DNA from: Chitinophaga dinghuensis | Lineage (GTDB): Bacteria > Bacteroidota > Bacteroidia > Chitinophagales > Chitinophagaceae | Direction: 5' to 3' | Length of the DNA: 64,000 nucleotides | Assembly (NCBI RefSeq): GCF_003259435.1 | Contig: NZ_QLMA01000001.1 | Span: 682,001 to 746,000, forward strand | Part shown: piece by piece, positions 18,303 to 27,700 of the stretch | Position numbering within the stretch: position 1 is the stretch's first letter | Layout: the number at the start of each line of letters is the position of its first letter | The notes under the pieces: model-generated | Databases searched by the model: none | What the model was told of the DNA's origin: nothing | The model's input: only the letters and a program-made list of their open reading frames with translations | Position numbers and translations under genes: made by a program

Positions 18303-19631
18303 TTAGAAGATTCTGTAGCGGTATTTGATTTTTTCGGTATTCTGATACAGTTCCCTGATATTGATAGAGGCCTGAATTTCTTGTACGGCTTCTGTTTTCA
18401 GGTTTCTGAATTCGGCTTGTTTGGTATCGATCACATTTTTTTCCGCCAGGCCGTTGTCCTGTGCAATTTTCAGGGAGTTATTCACTTTACTGTAGTAGGA
18501 ATCCAGCAGGGTGAAGTACTCGTTGTACAGGTTTTCGAAACGTTTGGTTTGTAATACCAGGTCTTCCAGTTGGTTATTGACTTCTTTCAGGTTTGGATTT
18601 TCTCTCAGCAGGGATTCGTAGTCGATACGTTTGTTTTTGCCGGTATATTTGGCTTCCAGCTGATTGAAGAAGTCGATCACCTTGTCTTTTTTGAAATCGA
18701 AGAAATAATCATTCATGGTAGCGCTGAGTGACTGATTTCCTTTCTGTGGAGGAGCGAATTTCAGGCTGGTAGCTGTGAATGAGAGGTGATCGAAGAGATT
18801 TTCCTGGAGGAGGCCCAATTGATCTTTATTGAAGTTCAGACCATATTCGAACTTCTGGTTTGCATCATTGAGGGCAGTATAGTAAACGACGTATTTATTT
18901 AATTCTTTTTCGAACTCCTGCAGGGATTTCTGGTTAATTTGTTTGTTGTTCACGCTTACGCTGTGCAGGAAGTTCATTACCGAGTTGGCGATGGCCAGGG
19001 GCGGCGTCAGACTGGTAAAGCTTTGGAAAATGGGACTATTGATGATAGATTTGGTAGATTCTACGATCTTACTGTTTTTGTCTCCTTTTTCTGATTTGTT
19101 TTTCAGGATGATTTTTTCCACGAGGTCCACGATGCGGTCGCTCAGCGAGAAGCCAAGGGCCTTACTTTCCGGGTTGTTCAGGGAAGTAATGAACACATCC
19201 AGGTTGTTGGTGGTAGTACGGGATTTCAGGTCAATGATTTTTTTGTTCAGCAGGTAATAAGTTTCGCTGGCATTGATGATATTGGATTTGATCAGCTCAT
19301 ATTTACTGATATTGTCCAATTCTTTTCCTTGTAGGAGGGCCTGAATATAATTTGAATTCTGTTTGTCACTGTCTGTAATACGTTGTAACTCCTCAATAAT
19401 GTGCCGGATAGTGGTGTCCTGGGTCTTAATGGTAGGAGATACAGTAGATTTTAACTCCGGTTCCTGTGCCTTTGCGCTCAGAGAAAGCAGCATGACAACG
19501 AAGGCGGGTACTAGTTTCAACCAATTTTTCACAGTAAGTTTTTCAGCCAGATATACTAACGGCAATGCTACGCTGCGTTCTTGAGAAACGCCGTGGTTAC
19601 GTTGGATTCCCGTTGGTAGTTGATTTAACAT
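18303..19631 (-). CDS. exported, helix-rich protein of unknown function
   Basis: A protein of about 440 residues that I do not recognise. After a signal sequence (NWLKLVPAFVVMLLSLSAKAQ) almost the whole chain looks helical and charged (K, N, E, Q), with several coiled-coil-like stretches and no cysteine or catalytic motif. The start is uncertain. ATG 19631 gives an unusually long N-region (MLNQLPTGIQRNHG...) before the hydrophobic core. GTG 19532 would give a compact signal peptide (MKNWLKLVPAFVV) and 409 residues. Frames from 19811 cross promoter boxes and are rejected. The gene is divergent from a glycosyltransferase gene; whether they are functionally linked is unknown. Confidence 0.75.
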   Translation of the reverse strand: MLNQLPTGIQRNHGVSQERSVALPLVYLAEKLTVKNWLKLVPAFVVMLLSLSAKAQEPELKSTVSPTIKTQDTTIRHIIEELQRITDSDKQNSNYIQALLQGKELDNISKYELIKSNIINASETYYLLNKKIIDLKSRTTTNNLDVFITSLNNPESKALGFSLSDRIVDLVEKIILKNKSEKGDKNSKIVESTKSIINSPIFQSFTSLTPPLAIANSVMNFLHSVSVNNKQINQKSLQEFEKELNKYVVYYTALNDANQKFEYGLNFNKDQLGLLQENLFDHLSFTATSLKFAPPQKGNQSLSATMNDYFFDFKKDKVIDFFNQLEAKYTGKNKRIDYESLLRENPNLKEVNNQLEDLVLQTKRFENLYNEYFTLLDSYYSKVNNSLKIAQDNGLAEKNVIDTKQAEFRNLKTEAVQEIQASINIRELYQNTEKIKYRYRIF

Positions 19632-19691
19632 GCGTTTTTGCTTTTTGTTAACAAAAATTTGAGAAAATATGATGCCAAAAATATCAAGGGG

Positions 19692-19699
19692 CAAAGATA
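19692..19699 (-). promoter_or_regulatory. -7 box (TATCTTTG) of the helix-rich protein gene
   Basis: A minus-strand TAnnTTTG match, with a second (TATTTTTG, 19683-19676) just downstream. The leader to ATG 19631 would be 40-60 bases. Confidence 0.45.
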
Positions 19700-19753
19700 A
19701 ATAATAAATAACAGTTAAAATTAAATCATGATGGGTGGTACAGGTTTTATATT

Positions 19754-19782
19754 TTGAATTATCGTCAGGTAAGTTACCTTTG
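19754..19782 (+). promoter_or_regulatory. promoter of the glycosyltransferase/methyltransferase pair
   Basis: TTG at 19754-19756, an 18-base spacer and TACCTTTG at 19775-19782; ATG follows at 19814. Confidence 0.6.
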
Positions 19783-19813
19783 CACACTGAACCTACAAAT
19801 TGTATCTGCATTC

Positions 19814-20551
19814 ATGTTGAATCAAAAAAAGGTAGTGGTGGTGTTACCGGCGTATAACGCGGCACTTACACTGGAAAAAACATATAGGGAAATCCCTTTT
19901 GACATCGTTGATGAGGTAGTATTGGTGGATGACTGCAGTAAGGACGACACGATTGTGGTTGGCCAGAAACTGGGCATTAAGCATATTATTCGCCACGATA
20001 ATAACAAAGGTTATGGCGGAAACCAAAAATCCTGCTATAACAAGGCATTGGAACTGGGAGGGGATATTGTGGTGATGTTGCATCCAGACTATCAGTATAC
20101 GCCTAAGCTGATTACTGCTATGTGCAGCATCATTGCCAATGATGTGTATCCGGTAGTTTTCGGTAGCCGTATTCTTGGTAAAGGAGCGCGCAAAGGAGGT
20201 ATGCCGGCTTATAAATATATTTTCAACCGCATGCTTACGCTTACCCAGAATATCCTGATAGGTCAGAAGTTGAGCGAATACCACACAGGTTATCGTACTT
20301 TTTCGGGAGAAGTATTACGGAATATCAACTATATGGCTGATAATGACGATTTTGTGTTCGACAATGAAATGGTATCACAGATCTTCATGAAAGGTTATGA
20401 AATTGCTGAAATCACCTGTCCTACCAAGTATTTTGATGAGGCCAGCAGCATCAATTTCAAAAGAAGCGCTATTTATGGGTTGGGTGTATTGAGAGTATCT
20501 CTCCAGCATCGTCTGCATAAATGGGGCATTATTAAGGGTAAAATTTATTAA
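19814..20551 (+). CDS. family 2 glycosyltransferase (dolichyl-phosphate-mannose-synthase-like)
   Basis: 245 residues with a GT-A fold and no membrane segments. The N-terminus VVVVLPAYNAALTLEKTYRE and VVLVDDCSKDDT bind the nucleotide sugar. The canonical DxD is replaced by LHPDYQY, common in polyprenyl-phosphate sugar transferases of this group. The acceptor region has GYRTFSGEVL and DDFVFDNEMVSQ. The likely reaction is sugar transfer from a nucleotide donor to a lipid phosphate or surface glycan; the sugar is unknown. ATG 19814 (MLNQKKVVVVLP) is chosen over an upstream TTG that lies in the promoter. It is followed 17 bases later by a methyltransferase gene. Confidence 0.88.
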   Translation: MLNQKKVVVVLPAYNAALTLEKTYREIPFDIVDEVVLVDDCSKDDTIVVGQKLGIKHIIRHDNNKGYGGNQKSCYNKALELGGDIVVMLHPDYQYTPKLITAMCSIIANDVYPVVFGSRILGKGARKGGMPAYKYIFNRMLTLTQNILIGQKLSEYHTGYRTFSGEVLRNINYMADNDDFVFDNEMVSQIFMKGYEIAEITCPTKYFDEASSINFKRSAIYGLGVLRVSLQHRLHKWGIIKGKIY

Positions 20552-20568
20552 CATAATTAACTGAGTCA

Positions 20569-21366
20569 GTGAGTTTAGCGCAACAGTTTTCAGTAGCAGG
20601 TAAATACCTGAAATACTACTTCACAGCAGGAAACCGTCATGATGTACATTCCCCATTCGTATTTTCTCTGATTGAGGAAGTGCTGCGGGATAAAAAACAG
20701 CAACCTGCTTTTCGTGAAATAGAACTGTTGCGCCAGCAGCTCCTCCGTAGTGAGGAAACCATACAGGTTACTGACCTGGGCGCAGGCTCCATTGTTTCCG
20801 GCGGTAATGAGCGTCGCGTTCGGGATATTACCCGCTATGCTGCCAAACAGCCTAAATTCGGCCAGTTATTCTATCGGCTGATCCAGCACCTGCAACCGCA
20901 GTACCTGGTGGAACTGGGGACGTCCATGGGACTGTCGTCTTCCTATATGGCAAAAGCAAACCCTAACGCTACCGTATACACGATTGAAGGCTGTCCTAAT
21001 ATAGCCGCCAAAGCACGATCCAATTTTGATTCCCTCGGTATCAGTAACATAGAACAACGAATCGGAAATTTCGATACGGTATTACCGGAACTATTGCCAC
21101 AATTGCCACGACTGGACTGGATGTACGTGGATGGGAATCATAGAAAGGAACCCACCTGGAACTATTTCCAGGAAGCCCTGCCCTTTGTACACAACGATAC
21201 AGTGCTGATCTTCGATGATATCCACTGGACCCCTGATATGGAAGAAGTGTGGCATCGGATTATGCAGTCTGAACAGGTGACTTATACCATAGATCTGTTC
21301 TTTATCGGATTAGTGTTTTTCCGCAAAGACTTCAAAGTGAAGCAGCATTTTACGCTCAAATATTAG
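20569..21366 (+). CDS. class I SAM-dependent methyltransferase
   Basis: 265 residues, GTG start (MSLAQQFSVAGKYLKYYF). The SAM-binding loop reads YLVELGTSMGLSSSYMA, with the acidic VYTIEGCP strand end and a metal-like LIFDDIHWTPDM segment resembling O-methyltransferases of the Methyltransf_24 type. The N-terminal 100 residues include HDVHSPFVFSLIEEV, which I associate with a Bacteroidota family of unknown substrate. It is most likely co-transcribed with the glycosyltransferase, so it may modify a glycan, but that is inference. Confidence 0.82.
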   Translation: MSLAQQFSVAGKYLKYYFTAGNRHDVHSPFVFSLIEEVLRDKKQQPAFREIELLRQQLLRSEETIQVTDLGAGSIVSGGNERRVRDITRYAAKQPKFGQLFYRLIQHLQPQYLVELGTSMGLSSSYMAKANPNATVYTIEGCPNIAAKARSNFDSLGISNIEQRIGNFDTVLPELLPQLPRLDWMYVDGNHRKEPTWNYFQEALPFVHNDTVLIFDDIHWTPDMEEVWHRIMQSEQVTYTIDLFFIGLVFFRKDFKVKQHFTLKY

Positions 21367-21417
21367 TACTTGCTATAACGCATTGGAGGTAGTATATTGT
21401 TAGAAATATCTACACTT

Positions 21418-22215
21418 ATGCGCTACCTCAAAATAGTATGCTGTCTGCTACTATCTGCAATCGCTATACAGACACAGGCTCAGACGCCTGACTCCCTATT
21501 CAGTTATGAATCGTATATCCGTCACGGTGATACGCTTCGTTACCGGATGATGATGCCATTGCATCATGATATCCACAAGAAATATCCGCTGATCATTTTC
21601 CTGCATGGCGCAGGAGAAAGAGGTAGCGATAATAAAGCCCAGTTGAAACATGGCGGCAACTGGCTGGCGAATGATAGTCTCCGTGAGGCTTTCCCTGCAT
21701 ATGTCATCTTCCCGCAATGCCCTGTCAACGAAACCTGGGCGCCTATGAAAGTGAAGGTGGATTCCGCTGCTAAACGTATGAGTTTTGATTTTCCCTTAGA
21801 TGGCGCCCCCACCCAACCTACAGCGCTGTTGAAACCCTTGCTGGATTCCCTGATTGCCACAGGTAAAATAGATACTAAAAGAGTGTATATCGGCGGACTA
21901 TCACTAGGCGGAATGGGTACATTTTATATGATCACTAAGTATCCGCAAATGTTTGCTGCCGCATTCCCTATCTGCGGAGCGGGAAATGTAGATGCGGCTG
22001 TAAACTTCGCGAAAAAAGTGCCTGTGTGGATTTTCCATGGTGGAGCAGATCCGGTAGTTCCTGTAACCGCTTCCCGACTGTACGCAGAAAAACTGAAAAG
22101 TTTAGGCGCTGATTATAAATACACAGAATATGAAGGAGTGGGGCATAACAGCTGGGATAACGTTTTCGTTCAGCCTGGTGTGTTAGAATGGCTGTTCAGT
22201 CACAAGCAAAAGTAG
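21418..22215 (+). CDS. secreted alpha/beta-hydrolase (esterase), copy 1
   Basis: 265 residues from ATG 21418 (MRYLKIVCCLLLS). A signal peptide ends near AQTQAQ (residue 22). The alpha/beta-hydrolase catalytic triad is visible: nucleophile S162 in GLSLGGMG, D211 in FHGGADPVVP and H243 in GHNSWD; the oxyanion region is IFLHGAGERG. This is the prolyl-oligopeptidase/phospholipase-esterase type often called PHB-depolymerase or feruloyl-esterase-like. The substrate is probably an acylated polymer outside the cytoplasm. A second copy follows after 30 bases, with very similar DNA and protein. Confidence 0.88.
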   Translation: MRYLKIVCCLLLSAIAIQTQAQTPDSLFSYESYIRHGDTLRYRMMMPLHHDIHKKYPLIIFLHGAGERGSDNKAQLKHGGNWLANDSLREAFPAYVIFPQCPVNETWAPMKVKVDSAAKRMSFDFPLDGAPTQPTALLKPLLDSLIATGKIDTKRVYIGGLSLGGMGTFYMITKYPQMFAAAFPICGAGNVDAAVNFAKKVPVWIFHGGADPVVPVTASRLYAEKLKSLGADYKYTEYEGVGHNSWDNVFVQPGVLEWLFSHKQK

Positions 22216-22245
22216 TCTCCCTATATATCAATTATAACAATAGTT

Positions 22246-23040
22246 ATGCGCTACTTAAATATTTTGTGCTGTCTGCTATTATCTGTATTCGCTATACAGA
22301 CACAGGCTCAAAAGGCAGATTCGCCATTCAGCTATGAATCGTATACCCGTAACGGTGATACGCTCCGGTACCGGATGATGAAACCATTGCATCACGATAT
22401 TCATAAGAAATACCCATTGATTATTTTCCTGCATGGCGTGGGCGAAAGAGGCAATGATAATAAAGCCCAGTTGAAACATGGAGGCAGCTGGTTGGGGAAT
22501 GATAGTCTCCGTGAGGCTTTCCCTGCATATGTTATTTTTCCCCAACTCCCCGTTCCTGAAACCTGGGCGCCGATGAAAGTAACGTATGACTCTACTACCA
22601 AAAAATATGCTTTCGATTTTCCACCAGATGCGCCGCCAACCAAACCTACCGCATTGCTGAAATCATTGATTGATTCTCTGAATGCTACTGGCAACATAGA
22701 TACGAAAAGAGTATATATCGGCGGATTGTCGTTAGGTGGAATGGGCACCTTCTATATGATTACGCATTATCCACAATTATTTGCTGCTGCCTTTCCTATC
22801 TGTGGCGGAGGTGATGTGAATGCTGCCGGAAATTTCGCCGGAAAAGTGCCTGTATGGATCTTCCATGGAGGAGCAGATCCGATCGTACCTGTTACTGCCT
22901 CCCGCGCTTATGCAGAAAAACTGAAAAGTTTAGGCGCTGAATATAAATACACAGAATATGCTGGCGTGGAGCATAACAGCTGGGATAAAGTTTTCGTACA
23001 GCCGGGAGTGTTAGAGTGGCTGTTTAAGCATAAGAAATAG
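22246..23040 (+). CDS. secreted alpha/beta-hydrolase (esterase), copy 2
   Basis: A tandem paralogue of the preceding gene, 264 residues, with the same signal peptide pattern (MRYLNILCCLLLSVFAIQTQ) and the same triad S162, D211, H243. Most of the chain aligns without gaps. Changes cluster around residues 112-136 (KVTYDSTTKKYAFDFPPDAPP) and near 187-200, surface loops flanking the active site, so substrate preference may differ. It is probably co-transcribed with copy 1. No hairpin terminator follows; the gene runs directly into palindromic repeat A. Confidence 0.88.
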   Translation: MRYLNILCCLLLSVFAIQTQAQKADSPFSYESYTRNGDTLRYRMMKPLHHDIHKKYPLIIFLHGVGERGNDNKAQLKHGGSWLGNDSLREAFPAYVIFPQLPVPETWAPMKVTYDSTTKKYAFDFPPDAPPTKPTALLKSLIDSLNATGNIDTKRVYIGGLSLGGMGTFYMITHYPQLFAAAFPICGGGDVNAAGNFAGKVPVWIFHGGADPIVPVTASRAYAEKLKSLGAEYKYTEYAGVEHNSWDKVFVQPGVLEWLFKHKK

Positions 23041-23050
23041 TGCTGAAAGC

Positions 23051-23337
23051 GGTTCTTTTTTCTCGCAGAGCAGCAAAGCAGCAGGGCAGCAAAGTGGTGA
23101 AGCAGCAAAGATTGCGTTTTGCTGGTTTCACGCAAAGGCGCAAAGGAATAAAAAGATTTTGTTTTGTTATATGATTATGTATTGTTGTTTATTTAAGCTC
23201 GCAAAGTACAGCACTACTATCTCACTATACTTTTTAGACTTTAAAATTATAGTGAGATAGTACCCCTGAGAGCCTTTGCGGGCTTAAAAAAAACAACAAA
23301 ACACAATCCCTTTATTTCTTTGCGCCTTTGCGTGAAA
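23051..23337. repeat. nested palindromic repeat, copy A (GCAAAG/CTTTGCG family)
   Basis: It fills the gap between the convergent esterase and efflux genes. Outer module: GGTTCTTTTTTCTCGCAGAG followed by iterated AGCAGCAAAG-like units (23051-23125). Core palindrome: 27-base arms at 23126-23152 and 23311-23337 (TTTCACGCAAAGGCGCAAAG) with one mismatch. Inside it, AAGCTCGCAAAG (23195-23206) pairs with CTTTGCGGGCTT (23274-23285) through one wobble. At the centre ACTATCTCACTATA (23216-23229) pairs perfectly with 23248-23261. There is no coding frame. The right half is clearly alike in sequence to copy B at 62295-62793. Confidence 0.88.
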
Positions 23338-23345
23338 AATGGTTT

Positions 23346-24773
23346 TTAATTGCCTCCCAGTGCCCGATAAAGGGTGATCATTCCCTGGTACACATTTCGC
23401 CTGGTGTTGACCAGCGTTAGTTCCGCTTCCAGTACGCTTTTTTGAGCAGTGATTACTTCCAGATAATTAGCATAGCCGGTAGTGAAAAGCAGGTTAGCGG
23501 TAGACACGGCCTCTTGTAAGGTGGTTACTTCTTGCTGCTTCAATAGCCAAACGGCTTGTTCATTTTCTACTTTGCTCATCACTGTAGCCACTTCCGCGTA
23601 TCCATCTATAATAGTTTGCTGATAACGGTAAAATGCAGTCATGGCATTGGCTTGGGAGATATTGTACTGCGACTTCAACTGCTTCTGATTGAATACGGGC
23701 GTTGTAAGTCCGCCTAATGCACCCCAGGCAATAGATCCTGGCTGAAACAGCAAACCTGCTTTAAACGCATTAAATCCTGTATAAGGAGTTATGGTTAAAG
23801 ACGGGAAGAAAGCCGCTCTGGCTGCCCTTACATCCGCTTTTGTAGCGGCGAGGTCCAGTTCTGCCTGCTGTATATCCGGACGATGCAATAACATATAGCC
23901 CGGAATACCTTTATGCAAGGTTGCCGGCATAACGCTGGCCGCATCTGTACTACGTTTTATTGGTTGCGGTAAGCGGCCCAATAAAGCATTCAATTGATTT
24001 TCTGTAGCTGTGATCTGCTGTTTGACGTTATTTTCCAATGCCTGGGTACTCAGCAGCTGCGCTTTGAATTGCTGCACTGCCAACTCCGTTGCGCGACCTC
24101 CGTCTTTTTGGATGCTTACTGTTTTTACTGCCGCGTCCTGTAAACTGATATTACGACGAATGATGACGAGCTCATTATCCAATGCGACCAAATCGTAATA
24201 GAAAGTGGCTACTCCCGCTACCACTTGCGTGCTGAGCAGCTTCCTGCCTGCGGCGGAAGAAAGATAACGGGAAAGTGCCGCGTCTTTCTGTGCCTTGATT
24301 TTTCCCCACAAATCTATTTCCCAGTTACTCCTGAACCCAACGAAAAATTCGGGGGTTGGATTCACACCTACTTTTTGATCCTTATCAATATTGGGAGAGA
24401 GGTTGGTATCAAAGTTACCCACGCCACTCATGGTATAGTCGCCGAACTTATCTGCACTGGCACTGATAACGCCGTTCACCGTAGGGAGCCAGGCATTCCT
24501 GGCAATGCGTAACTGCGATTGTGCCGCAATTACGCGTTGAGCTGCTGCCAGCAAATCGAAGTTGGCAGCAAGGGCTGTATCGATGAGCGATTTCAAATGC
24601 GTGTCCTGGAATACTTGTGTGAAACTGGTCATGTCCAGTGTATCCGTTGCCGTTACAGGTACTGCCACAGAAGGCGGCGTTTCCAGGTGTTTCGGAACGC
24701 TGCAGGCGCCTGCGCCTACTGCAAATAACAGTGCCAGCAGTCCCTTATATTTATGGAAAGATGATTTATTCAT
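23346..24773 (-). CDS. TolC-like outer-membrane efflux lipoprotein (NodT family)
   Basis: The outer-membrane channel of the tripartite pump encoded with the next two genes. 475 residues; N-terminal lipobox GAGAC (Cys at about 24), as in NodT/OprM proteins. Two outer-membrane-efflux repeats follow with long helices; HRPDIQQAELDLAATKADVRAARAA-like sequence marks the second half, and LTITPYTGF and GLTTPVFN are typical. It is last in the operon and overlaps the end of the RND gene by 8 bases. No hairpin follows the stop apart from palindromic repeat A. Confidence 0.94.
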   Translation of the reverse strand: MNKSSFHKYKGLLALLFAVGAGACSVPKHLETPPSVAVPVTATDTLDMTSFTQVFQDTHLKSLIDTALAANFDLLAAAQRVIAAQSQLRIARNAWLPTVNGVISASADKFGDYTMSGVGNFDTNLSPNIDKDQKVGVNPTPEFFVGFRSNWEIDLWGKIKAQKDAALSRYLSSAAGRKLLSTQVVAGVATFYYDLVALDNELVIIRRNISLQDAAVKTVSIQKDGGRATELAVQQFKAQLLSTQALENNVKQQITATENQLNALLGRLPQPIKRSTDAASVMPATLHKGIPGYMLLHRPDIQQAELDLAATKADVRAARAAFFPSLTITPYTGFNAFKAGLLFQPGSIAWGALGGLTTPVFNQKQLKSQYNISQANAMTAFYRYQQTIIDGYAEVATVMSKVENEQAVWLLKQQEVTTLQEAVSTANLLFTTGYANYLEVITAQKSVLEAELTLVNTRRNVYQGMITLYRALGGN

Positions 24774-27700
24774 TCGTATAATTATTTATGGTGACCTCTT
24801 TCTTCCGAACTAGGGAAGCGAAGAGTACATAGAGTCCTGGTATGACAAGCACACCGAATATGGTTCCTATCAACATGCCGCCCGCCGCTGCGGTGCCGAT
24901 AGAACGGTTACCCATTGCACCTGCTCCGGAAGCAATACAAAGCGGAATCAAGCCGGCAATAAATGCGAAGGAAGTCATCAGGATAGGACGTAGTCTGGAT
25001 ACAGCTCCGGAAATGGCTGCTTCCATAATACCTGCGCCATGTTTGTTTTTCAGAATAGCGAATTCCACAATGAGGATCGCATTCTTACCCAGCAAACCAA
25101 TCAGCATGACCAATGCCACCTGTGCGTAGATATTGTTTTCCAGACCCAGTACTTTCAACGAAAGGAATGCGCCAAAAATACCGGCAGGTAAGGAAAGTAT
25201 TACGGGCAGCGGTAACAGGAAGCTCTCGTATTGGGCTGCCAGCAGCAGGTATACGAAGACGAGACAGATCATGAAGATATATATCGCCTGGTTGCCGGAG
25301 AGAATTTGTTCTCTGGTCATACCACTCCATTCGTAACTGTAGCCGCGAGGCAGTTCTTTCTTTGCTGTTTCCTCTACTGCTGCAATTGCCTGGCTGCTGC
25401 TGTATCCTGGAGCTGCGTCTCCATTGATCATTGCAGCTGTGTACATATTGTAACGAGTCAGCTGTTCAGGTCCGTATACCCGTTCCAGTTTGATGAAGTC
25501 TGCATAAGAAACCATTTCGCCACGATCATTTTTTACATGCAGTGCCAGAAGATCTTCCGGTTTTGTTCTGTAGCGAGGATCTGCCTGTACCATCACTTTA
25601 TACATCTGTCCGAAACGAATGAAGTTGGATGCATAAAAGCTACCCATCAACGTTTGCAGGTTGCTCATGGCATTGTCGATGCTAACACCCTTCTTCGCAG
25701 CCATGGCTTGATCTACATGGATCATGTATTGTGGGAAGCTGGCGTCGAAGCTGGTGAAGGCGCTGCTGATTTCTTTTCTTTGCTTCAGCGCTGCGATGAA
25801 TTTTTCCGTGATATCAGCTGTTTGTTTGATATCGCCAGCGCCGGTTTTATCGAGGATACGCAGCTCAAACCCGGAGCTGTTACCGAAACCGGGAACGGTA
25901 GGAGGAGGGAAGAATTCAATAGTAGCATCGCCGATATCAGCAGTTTGTTTTTGGAGTCGTTCGATGATGTCCTGAACAGATGCTTTACGGTCGTCCCATG
26001 GTTTCAGGTTCACCATGCCCATACCGTAGGAAGCGCCGGCTACTTCATTCAATAAACTGTAACCAGCGAGGGTGGATACAGATTCCACTTCTTTGGATTG
26101 TGCCGCGATAGCCTGTACCTGATCCAGCACTTCCTCTGTACGCTCCACAGTAGCGCCTGGAGGGGTAGTCACATTCACATAGATCATACCCTGATCTTCC
26201 GTAGGGATGAAGCCGGAAGGAAGAATGGCACTGATGCCGTAAGTAGCGGCGAAGAAGAAAATTAGGCATCCTATCGTAATGATTTTTCTGCCGGCGATTT
26301 TTCGGATAAGTGCCGCATATTTATTTTCAGTAGCGGTATAGCCTTTGTTGAAACCTCCGAAGAGCCGCTGTAGCAGAGTCTTTTTGGCTGGTTGTCCGGG
26401 ATTATGCTTTAACATGATCGCACAGAGTGCAGGCGTTAACGTTACTGCGTTGATACCGGATATCACGATAGAAATAGCCAGTGTGAGCGAGAATTGTCGG
26501 TAGAAAACTCCCACCGGACCGGAGAGGAACGCCACAGGAATAAATACGGCCGACATCACCAGCGTAATGGCTACCAGTGCGCCACTGATCTCTTTCATTG
26601 CTTCCAGCGTGGCTTCCATTGGAGGAAGGTGTTCCTCGGTCATTTTCACATGGACGGCTTCCACTACTACAATCGCATTGTCCACCACAATACCGATGGC
26701 CAATACGAGTGCGAAGAGCGTCAGCAGGTTGATAGAGAAGCCCATCATTTGCATGAACGCCAGTGTACCGATCAGGGCTACTGGTACCGCCAGTGCAGGA
26801 ATCAGCGTGGAACGGAAATCCTGGAGGAAGAGGAATACCACGAGGAATACTAGCAGGAAAGCCTCGAATAAAGTTCTGACTACTTCATGGATAGAAGCGT
26901 CCAGAAAGCGGGAAACGTCGTAGTTGAAGTTATAGGTCATGCCAGGAGGGAAGGAAGTATTTTTCATCTCCTCCATTTTGGCTTTTACATTGTTGATAAC
27001 ATCGCGGGCATTGGAGCCGGGGCGTTGTTTCAGCATGATAGAAGCAGAGGGTTTGCCATCTGTTTTAGATACCATGCTATAGGTGAGGGAGCCGAATTCC
27101 ACATCGGCAACGTCTTTCAGGTGAAGCACAGAACCATCGTTTCCTGCGCGGAGAACGATGTTTTCATATTCTTTTGGCTCAAAGAATTTGCCCGTATAGC
27201 GCAATACATATTGCAGCATATGCGGGTGTTTATCGGAGCTTTCTCCTGTTTTGCCGGGAGCCGCTTCAATATTCTGTTTGCGGATCACCTGGATGACTTC
27301 ATCGGAAGAAACGTTATAAGCCAGCATGCGATCGGGTTTCAGCCAAACGCGCATAGCGTATTCCTTGGCGCCCATAATTTCTGCGCGGCCTACTCCATCG
27401 ATACGTTTCAGTTCCTGGAGTACGTTAATGTCTGCGAAGTTGTAGATGAATTGTTCATTCAGTGTGGTGTCTTCGCTCATGATATTGAGGTAGAGCAGCA
27501 TACTGTTCACCTCTTTTTCAGTAGTTACGCCTGCTTTGATCACTTCTTCTGGTAGCTCGTCGATGACGGTGGCTACGCGGTTTTGTACGTTAACGGCTGC
27601 CTGATCAGGGTCGGTGCCGACCTGGAAGAAAACCTGGATAACAGTGATACCGTCGTTACTGGAAACGGACGACATATACGTCATGCCAGGAACCCCGTTG

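Noticed and set aside
19632..19811. 60-residue N-terminal extension of the helix-rich protein gene
   Set aside because: It spans the divergent promoter region and has no conserved-looking features.
23051..23337. Repeat A as an integron attC site
   Set aside because: It sits alone between chromosomal genes, with no cassette array or integrase, and its symmetry is larger and layered differently.
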